Position numbers and translations under genes: made by a program | DNA from: Glandiceps talaboti | Taxonomy: Eukaryota > Hemichordata > Enteropneusta > Spengelidae | Length of the DNA stretch: 13,500 bases | Assembly (NCBI RefSeq): GCF_964340395.1 | Contig: NC_135553.1 | Coordinates: 9,201,501 to 9,215,000, forward strand | Direction: 5' to 3' | Part shown: one piece after another, positions 8,808-13,500 of the stretch | Position numbering within the stretch: position 1 is the first letter of the stretch | Layout: each line of letters begins with the position of its first letter | Notes under the pieces: generated by a model | What the model was told of the DNA's origin: nothing | The model's database searches: none | Seen by the model: only the letters and a program-made list of their open reading frames with translations

Positions 8808-8919
8808 TCCCCAGTGGCACAATCGGTTAGCGCGCCGTACTTATATGACAGTACTTGGTCGTGTTTCGATCTGTTATTGAGTAATGCGGAGGTTGTGAGT
8901 TCGAGCCTCACCTGGGGAA
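8808..8919 (+). tRNA. tRNA-Ile(UAU) with a 38-nt intron
   Basis: The cloverleaf can be drawn in full. Acceptor TCCCCAG (8808-8814) pairs with CTGGGGA (8912-8918), with discriminator A8919. The D arm is GCAC (8817-8820) with GCGC (8830-8833), with one A-C mismatch. Anticodon stem CCGTA (8835-8839) pairs with TGCGG (8885-8889), including one T-G pair. The loop reads C-T-TAT-A with anticodon TAT at 8842-8844. The T arm is GTGAG (8895-8899), loop TTCGAGC, CTCAC (8907-8911). The intron (8846-8883) lies between positions 37 and 38, the canonical eukaryotic site; animal tRNA-Ile(UAU) genes are known to carry introns. Box A (TGGCACAATCGG) and box B (AGTTCGAGCC) are present. The mature form decodes AUA. 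The first base is U, paired with A, which is unusual; CCA follows in the genome at 8920-8922, probably by chance. Confidence 0.9.
8846..8883 (+). other. intron of tRNA-Ile(UAU)
   Basis: A 38-nt insertion directly 3' of the base after the anticodon. It begins TGACAGTA; as I recall, vertebrate tRNA-Ile(UAU) introns also begin TGACAGT. It would be removed by the tRNA splicing endonuclease. The exact borders are set by requiring pairing of TGCGG with the 5' anticodon stem. Confidence 0.8.
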
Positions 8920-8923
8920 CCAA

Positions 8924-8935
8924 TTTTTTTTTTTT
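8924..8935 (+). terminator. RNA polymerase III terminator (T12)
   Basis: A run of twelve T residues starts five bases after the tRNA 3' end, the expected Pol III stop for the tRNA-Ile gene. Confidence 0.85.
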
Positions 8936-9593
8936 CACTTTTCCCCAAATTGGTCTAATATACAATAAAACTGTTCGTTTCCTTTTTTCCCCCTCACCCA
9001 TCTGATTTCTCAATACAAAATTGAAAAACATCAAAACAAACCGTCAGAATTATTACCACAATCAAAACATCTACAGAAGAGAACACGAGTATCACCAATT
9101 CTATACAGCGAACGTTTCCCACAATATTCATGATATTGTGAAAGCAGTATACCTGATGATGTTTTGACAGTAATTTAGGGTTCAAATGCTAAGTAGCGTG
9201 AAAGAGTAATTTATGGTTTATCCTTAGCAGTTGACTCAGTTATCTTCCTTCATGATCTTGAGGGTGTGGCACAGCCTTATTGATGAATTTCTCCTAAACT
9301 TTGCCTCTCTCATAAATCCATCCAATTTTTAAAACTTTTTTGATAACTTAGCTATCTTTTATGGGGGGTGCATTTATTTTCCATGAATCTTTTGTCCACA
9401 CATCTCATTACAAACTGTCATTTCAATTGTTACCAGAGAAAAATTATTCTTTTTGTGGATTTTTTCATGAATTTAACCTTTTCATCCTGGACCTTCCATT
9501 GAAAATAAAATTTTTCCATGACTTTTCAGTTGTAAATAAAAAAATTTCCTGGACTTTTAAGTGATAAATAAAATCTTTTACGACTTATCTAGA
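8936..9593. other. intergenic AT-rich stretch
   Basis: No supported gene. From about 9480 to 9593 there are roughly three imperfect copies of a 33-36 bp AT-rich unit of the form (T)AAATAAAA...TTTCC(A/T)(T/G)GACTTTT, ending near the stop of the open frame at 9594. Confidence 0.45.
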
Positions 9594-9767
9594 AATTACT
9601 GTTCAACTCCTTCAGGAGTCATTCTCAGAGCACAGAATATTTCTGTTGTCTTGGATGGTGCTCTGCTCTGGTTTACGACAATGTCAGGAGTCTGAGTGTA
9701 TGAACCCTGCGATCTTAGGCAATCAGACAAATCAACAGTTTCTGTCTTGTCAGCTCTGTGTTCTAAA
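9594..9767 (-). CDS. unrecognised protein-like open frame or terminal exon
   Basis: On the minus strand the frame from about 9767 to the TAA at 9595-9593 encodes about 57 residues of balanced, protein-like composition (LSDCLRSQGSYTQTPDIVV, then SRAPSKTTEIFCALRMTPEG). The surrounding AT-rich DNA gives translations of quite different composition. A possible acceptor TTTTAG lies at 9773-9768, with two leftover bases (phase 1). The open frame continues upstream only into a TTTCTA-type low-complexity run and then a stop. No ATG start precedes it. It could be the last exon of an undetected gene, an alternative last exon of the TOP3A-like gene (which also splices in phase 1), a decayed retrocopy, or chance. 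I do not recognise the family. Confidence 0.25.
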
Positions 9768-9781
9768 ATTTTTTCCAATTT

Positions 9782-9804
9782 TCTATTTCTATTTCTATTT
9801 CCAA
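9782..9804. repeat. short TTTCTA tandem repeat
   Basis: Three to four copies of TTCTAT/TTTCTA between two AATTTTCTA blocks. Simple-sequence repeat. Confidence 0.6.
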
Positions 9805-10545
9805 TTTTCTATGTGACATTCCAAGACCTAGTCATTTCAAGAGGAGAATCAATAAATTGTGATATTTATACAGATGTCAACAGATTACTAGTGTTGGTGT
9901 CCAAGTTTGTCTACAAGTTTAATTCACTTGGTTGAAAATTGGATAAAATTCATAATCTATCTCAGTGATATACATTCATGCATTTGCCAGAATAAATAGA
10001 AAAAGTTTCTGCTTTCTGTACATTTTATTGTAACTTCTGCAAATGTTGTCACTGTTATAGTAAATGACGACACAACTTGGAAATCAATACATTATCAGTA
10101 GTTAATCAACATCTGTATTTGTAACATTTTGGTTCGTTCTTCTCTTGAAATAACTTTAAACTGTCTTTTCACCAAAGCAAATTGTCCATGTACTAGGCAC
10201 TCATTCATACTCATTATTCTACTAACAGATGAATTGTAGCAAAGTGTTGAAGTTATTTTATCTTTTATTAAGACTGTATTTCCTAAAATATCAAAACTGT
10301 CCTTGAAGACAACATTTCAACAATCTTAGTACATTGTACATCAATTGTCTTATTGTGCTTAAAACATTCCAAAAGAGAATCAATGATACCCTGTCAAATT
10401 TATATTACTTATTTAAAAAGTTGTGATCCACATATATGTACAAATACCATTTCTGGTATAAAAAAAATTAAAGTCAAATTTCCAGATCAAAATGAAATCT
10501 ATCCCTACCAGCTGTGATATCTGTAAGGAGATTAGCTGGTATTAT

Positions 10546-10567
10546 ATAGATAGATAGATAGATAGAT
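10546..10567. repeat. GATA/TAGA microsatellite
   Basis: Five to six uninterrupted TAGA units. Simple-sequence repeat, no function claimed. Confidence 0.85.
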
Positions 10568-10880
10568 CTCATGTTAAAACTGGCATTCTCACAAGCCAAA
10601 ATATATTTTTACACTGATGCATCAGATGATGCCATAAAAACAGCTCTGGTTTTACAATGATAACATGAACATTACAAAGATATAACATGAACATTATAAA
10701 GATAAAGTTTGATAAACTCTAGATAAAATATCTCAACCCTACACATTATTTCAGATTTCTGATGAGTTGATATAGATGATTTGCTTCGAGACATAAGAAC
10801 GACATATTTGTTATTAGGATTAGTATTTCCTTCAGTATGAAGCAACAGAAGTGTAACTGCCATCAGTTTTTATATTGTCA

Positions 10881-10958
10881 CCTCAGTGTAGACTGACAGA
10901 TCAGCCGCTGCGAGCTGGATGACGACCGGTGATATCATTATAGTCTACTCTCACTGAG
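10881..10958. repeat. short repeat element with imperfect terminal inverted repeats, copy 2 of the 105-130 repeat
   Basis: CCTCAGTGTAGACT at 10881-10894 and TAGTCTACTCTCACTGAGG ending at 10958 are inverted with a 3-nt insertion, enclosing about 45 bp. Inside, 10890-10915 matches 105-130 at 23 of 26 bases. This suggests a small dispersed element, possibly a MITE relic, in the TOP3A-like 3' UTR. Confidence 0.45.
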
Positions 10959-11062
10959 GAAGTTCACAAGTATGAAGATACTGCCACAAACACTATCATC
11001 ACCTCTAGGGGAAAGTTCTGAAAGACCTGCATAAGTGTAGCCTGTCATCTGTTTCTCTATTG

Positions 11063-11094
11063 TCACCTCTGTGGGCAGGTTCTCTTTGTATGGC
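11063..11094 (-). CDS. TOP3A: TOP3A-like last coding exon (32 nt)
   Basis: Acceptor TTGTTGTTTCAG|GC. The leftover G plus GC gives Gly, then HTKRTCPQR and TGA at 11065-11063. This supplies the His and last Cys of the CX2CX4HX4C knuckle and matches the vertebrate TOP3A C-terminus in spacing and in ending within a few residues of CPQ. The tiny exon is easily missed by gene finders. Confidence 0.85.
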
Positions 11095-13500
11095 CTGAAA
11101 CAACAACATACAGGTGTCTTAATGAACTAATCTCAAACTTCATGAGAGGTTTCACATTACTCTTGTCTAACATACTCTTTACTCGTAGAGAGTATATTGG
11201 CATATATTGGCCCATGGACTTTGATTAGTTCCTAGGGAACTATTTCCATATGGCCCTCACCAGAAATGTTTTTCCTGTTTTCAAAGATTGTGTATATTAT
11301 ATTTCTTTTCTGGTGGAAGAAATTTCAATTCAATTTAATTCAGAAGCAATTCCTGTATTTTATTCTATAACATTATAAGTATTAGGCAAATGTTTTGAAA
11401 ACCACATTGTTAACATGCTATCTGATATTGTAATTTGGGATACTATTTCACACAGTGAATGTTCACAACTGGATATTGTAAGTATGTTTTCAGGGATACA
11501 GATTACATATTGTGGAGTGTTCATGCAATGAGAACATCTCAACTTTCACGTTATTTCATGTTCTTGGTCTTGCAAGAAACACCGGGAATTCCATGGGTAA
11601 TTTCCCTATGTGCAGTCACTGCACAAAATATGTATGATTTACCTCTAGAAAAAACTCACCTTCCTGACTACATATGCTACATGTCGCTTTTCTCCTTTTC
11701 TTGGGATTCCCAGTGTTTTCATTATTTCTGTCATTCCAACTTTTCCTCTGTCCTCTATCGCCTCCAAAACTAGCATTTCCACCAAAGCCAGAATTTCCTC
11801 CAAACCCTACATAACCAGAAAAGATAGTGAGAAAAAACAGTAATTACTGAATTTCCAACCAATTCCAGAATCCCTCACTTAAAAAAAATGATTCATTTAA
11901 ATCATGCAAAGAGAAATCAGGGTTTGTCAACTTATTTTTGGAATACATTAGATTAGTGTACTACAAGTTTTCAACCAAAATATGACTATAGCATTCATTC
12001 ATAAAAATGATTCACAAGTATCAATAACTTATCATCTGATTTAGACATTCTTGTGTTTTATCGTCAAACTTAGATTATTCATTTGTTCCTTGCAGTCTAG
12101 ACAAGCATTTAAATATACTGAGTACTCAGAAGAATTTGAATACACACATGTACATGTACATGTGAAGTCTTTCATTTGTTTCCTAAAGTTTCATCGGGCT
12201 AAAATGTTCTTTGAAGTTCTTGTGACAATCTAACATTCAATCTCACACAACATCAGCTAACAATCTCTTACATGAATAGAAAGTTCTGATGGTGACAACC
12301 TTTGTTTCGTGGGAAAAGTCATATGAAGTTTCCATGGTGACAGTCTGTGCTTCACATGGAAAATCATGACAAACTTCCATGGTGTCTGCCCCTTTTCTTT
12401 CAAGTTATCTGGAGAAAAGCATATTAAATTTTCCATTCTCACCTGTAGAAGTTGAGGTAGAGGTACCTGCAGCATCAACCCATTCAAAAAATCCACACTG
12501 ACTATCTCTAGATTTGGGACACGTCCAGAACTCCCGGCCTTTATTGGCACCTTCTTTTTGCACAGTTCTCCTAAAACATGTAAACAAGTAAACAAATGTT
12601 TGTATTGATATCTTACGTACTACAGACACCAAAGGTGTTATGTGACTACCTTTACAGTCTCAATCAAGGTATACCTGGACTAAAACTCTCACTCTCACAA
12701 AGTCACATTAGATTCATACATATTACACAAAATCAAATTTAATGAGGCCCCATCCCCTACATATGTAAAGACCAACTCACAACACACCCACACACACCCA
12801 CACACGCACACACACACACACACATTCAAACAAATAAACAAACAAACAAAACAACAGGTGAATTGACTTCCACAAGTTACATTTCAATGCACTGAAGCTA
12901 TCTCACATTAAATACAATACAAATGTGGGCATAGTTAGTTAGATTACGTGACATATAGTTTACTTTCAGAGTGGTTATTTACAGCCCTTCTTCCGTAAAA
13001 GTTCCTAAGTCATCTTTGTTTTTTACAACCCATAACACCCAAGTAAAGTATTTCCTCTATGTACCACAATCATTTATAAACAATAAAACCATGCTTACAA
13101 TGAGTAACACTGAAGTAAAGCACTTTCTTTAATGTGCTACAATGATTCATACCATCCATATCAAGCGTAACAGTATACTGTTTCATTTGCTAATTGACCA
13201 CATTACAAAGGCCACATGCTAGGTTTGTAAATAACCAATTGAAACAGTATACAAATGTACTTTTACACTTGATATGAATGCTATAAACCAGTGTAGCACA
13301 TAGAAAAAGTGCTTTACTTCAGGTGCAACTTGACCTGAGTTGCAACTTACTTGACAGCAGGCTGGTTACATCTACAAACCACTTCACCCCATACATTGGC
13401 ACTTGGCCTCTGACCTTCACTACTGGCACTAACATTGGTCCTTGCAGTCCCAAAACTACTACCAGTACCACCTCCACTGGGTGCATCATCTGTATCAGAT
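11063..13500 (-). CDS. TOP3A: TOP3A-like DNA topoisomerase III alpha, C-terminal part, spliced
   Basis: Join on the minus strand: 13500-13351, 12570-12443, 11806-11660, 11094-11063. It gives 151 in-frame residues and a TGA; the rest lies beyond the right edge. TOP3A is a type IA topoisomerase that, with BLM and RMI1/2, dissolves double Holliday junctions; it also acts in mitochondria. The window holds only the C-terminal tail: a GRF zinc finger (CRCNQPAVKRTVQKEG, ANKGREFWTCP, then QCGFFEWVD), a linker with FGG repeats and a basic KKRRK, and a final CX2CX4HX4C zinc knuckle ending TCPQR. Vertebrate TOP3A ends with the same order: second GRF finger, basic linker, CSLC-type knuckle and a few final residues. 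The finger has GAN where the family usually has GPN. The catalytic domain and first GRF finger should lie to the right. Confidence 0.9.
11095..11659 (-). other. last TOP3A-like intron
   Basis: 565 nt between GTGAGT and TTTCAG. The plus-strand open frame 11459-11773 crosses the exon boundary and is a shadow. Only small palindromes such as TGTGCAGTCACTGCACA (about 11610-11626) and GTTCCTAGGGAAC (about 11228-11240) were seen. Confidence 0.7.
11660..11806 (-). CDS. TOP3A: TOP3A-like exon: FGG repeats, basic segment, start of zinc knuckle
   Basis: Acceptor TTATGTAG|GG after a TCTTTTCTGG tract; donor GGAAG|GTGAGT. 147 nt, phase 1-1. It encodes three FGG repeats (GFGGNSGFGGNASFGG), a polar stretch, PKKRRK (a possible nuclear localisation signal) and CSICSQE, the first two Cys of the knuckle. 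Confidence 0.88.
11807..12442 (-). other. TOP3A-like intron with minisatellite-like repeat
   Basis: 636 nt. From about 12280 to 12390 there are about two and a half imperfect copies of a 45-50 bp unit containing AAGTTTCCATGGTGACA. An ACATGTACATGTACATGT self-complementary run lies near 12145-12162. No coding content. Confidence 0.65.
12280..12390. repeat. imperfect tandem repeat, 45-50 bp unit
   Basis: GAAGTTTCCATGGTGACAG near 12325, GAAAGTTCTGATGGTGACAA near 12279 and CAAACTTCCATGGTGTCTG near 12370 mark successive unit starts. The intervening parts (TTTGTTTCGTGGGAAAAGTCAT versus GTGCTTCACATGGAAAATCAT, both shown in part) also align. Intronic. Confidence 0.55.
12443..12570 (-). CDS. TOP3A: TOP3A-like exon: second half of GRF zinc finger
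   Basis: Acceptor ATGTTTTAG|G and donor ACAG|GTGAGA. 128 nt; one base completes the Lys codon from the previous exon and one base is left at the end. It encodes RTVQKEGANKGREFW, TCPKSRDSQCGFFEWVD and a Thr/Ser run. GRF fingers bind single-stranded DNA; the aromatic FW and FFEW residues and the two Cys in this half are conserved features. Confidence 0.92.
12782..12824. repeat. CA-rich microsatellite
   Basis: Interrupted (CA)n with CCA and CGCA variants, followed at about 12828-12856 by AAACAAAT/AAAC repeats. Confidence 0.8.
13033..13078. repeat. direct copy of the 13105-13151 repeat arm
   Basis: TAACACCCAAGTAAAG... aligns with TAACACTGAAGTAAAG... at 13105 over about 47 bp at roughly three quarters identity by eye, with one gap. 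Confidence 0.55.
13105..13322. mobile_element. foldback / MITE-like inverted repeat of about 210 bp
   Basis: CTGAAGTAAAGCACTTT (13110-13126) is the exact reverse complement of 13306-13322, and GTATACTGTTTCA (13173-13185) of 13240-13252. Between these anchors the arms align throughout (TATGTGCTAC, CATATCAAG blocks), so both arms are about 95-100 bp with a short central loop near 13205-13222. No coding capacity. It ends 28 bp from the GRF exon donor. Confidence 0.7.
13351..13500 (-). CDS. TOP3A: TOP3A-like exon: linker and first half of GRF finger (partial)
   Basis: Open to the window edge. It encodes a Gly/Ser-rich linker (DDAPSGGGTGSSFG...) and then VVCRCNQPAVK, the first zinc ligands of the GRF finger. 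Donor GTCAA|GTAAGT with GT at 13350-13349; two bases are left over (phase 2). The linker probably separates two GRF fingers, as in vertebrate TOP3A. Confidence 0.88.

Larger units (their letters stand above)
9805..11062 (-). other. probable TOP3A-like 3' UTR and downstream region
   Basis: No coding frame is supported. Minus-strand AATAAA signals lie at 10269-10264 and 10029-10024, so the TOP3A-like 3' UTR could be roughly 0.8 to 1 kb; which is used is unknown. The stretch also holds a GATA microsatellite (10546-10567) and a repeat-like segment at 10881-10958. A 63-codon ATG frame at 10863-10672 (-) is hydrophobic at its start but otherwise random-looking. Confidence 0.4.
12571..13350 (-). other. 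TOP3A-like intron splitting the GRF finger
   Basis: 780 nt between GTAAGT and TTTTAG. It holds a CA-rich microsatellite, an AAAC/AAAT repeat and the inverted and direct repeats at 13033-13322. No coding content. Confidence 0.7.

Noticed and set aside
8748-9005. 85-aa plus-strand open frame
   Set aside because: It runs straight through the tRNA gene and its T12 terminator.
8645-9034. 129-aa minus-strand open frame with VRLELTTSALLNN
   Set aside because: It is the antisense translation of the tRNA-Ile gene; this peptide is a well-known artefact of tRNA regions.
10672-10863. 63-aa minus-strand ATG frame with a hydrophobic start
   Set aside because: Short, random-looking after the first ten residues, and placed in the probable TOP3A-like 3' UTR.
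11459-11773. 104-aa plus-strand open frame
   Set aside because: Antisense to the TOP3A-like exon 11806-11660 and its intron.
12257-12632. Two minus-strand open frames of 112 and 75 aa
   Set aside because: One is an out-of-frame reading; the other is the GRF exon with intron sequence on both sides.

Overview
The window looks like nuclear DNA of an animal, probably a marine invertebrate. It is AT-rich, with compact GT-AG introns, many microsatellites (ACAT/ATGT, GATA, CA) and small foldback elements. Two intron-containing protein genes and one intron-containing tRNA gene can be reconstructed. I cannot name the species.

Left two thirds (1-8239, minus strand): the 5' part of a TMF1-like gene (TATA element modulatory factor / ARA160, a Golgi coiled-coil protein). 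The start exon is 8239-8137. It is followed by small exons at 3866-3807 and 3048-2965, and by a large 1530-nt exon at 1890-361 that encodes an acidic, Ser/Glu/Asp-rich linker. All joins are phase 1, so the small internal exons are symmetric cassettes. A further weak 48-nt cassette candidate lies at 7356-7309. The gene leaves the window at the left edge before the coiled-coil region. The 4.3-kb intron holds two copies of a foldback (MITE-like) element, a 40-bp perfect microsatellite palindrome and another terminal-inverted-repeat candidate.

Middle (8240-11062): a CpG-bearing upstream region with a YY1-type motif and CRE motifs, then a plus-strand tRNA-Ile(UAU) gene at 8808-8919 with a 38-nt intron and a T12 terminator. 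After that comes mostly non-coding AT-rich DNA with low-order tandem repeats and one unrecognised protein-like open frame (9767-9594, minus). The right part should include the 3' UTR of the next gene.

Right end (11063-13500, minus strand): the last four coding exons of a TOP3A-like gene (DNA topoisomerase III alpha). They encode a GRF zinc finger, a Gly-Phe-rich/basic linker and a terminal CCHC zinc knuckle, ending at the TGA at 11065-11063. The catalytic part lies beyond the right edge. The intron next to the GRF half-site exon carries a roughly 210-bp inverted repeat and a third, direct copy of its end motif.

The two protein genes act in unrelated processes (Golgi vesicle traffic; dissolution of recombination intermediates with BLM/RMI). 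They appear to be chance neighbours in the same orientation. No microbial-type defence system, CRISPR array or operon is present.
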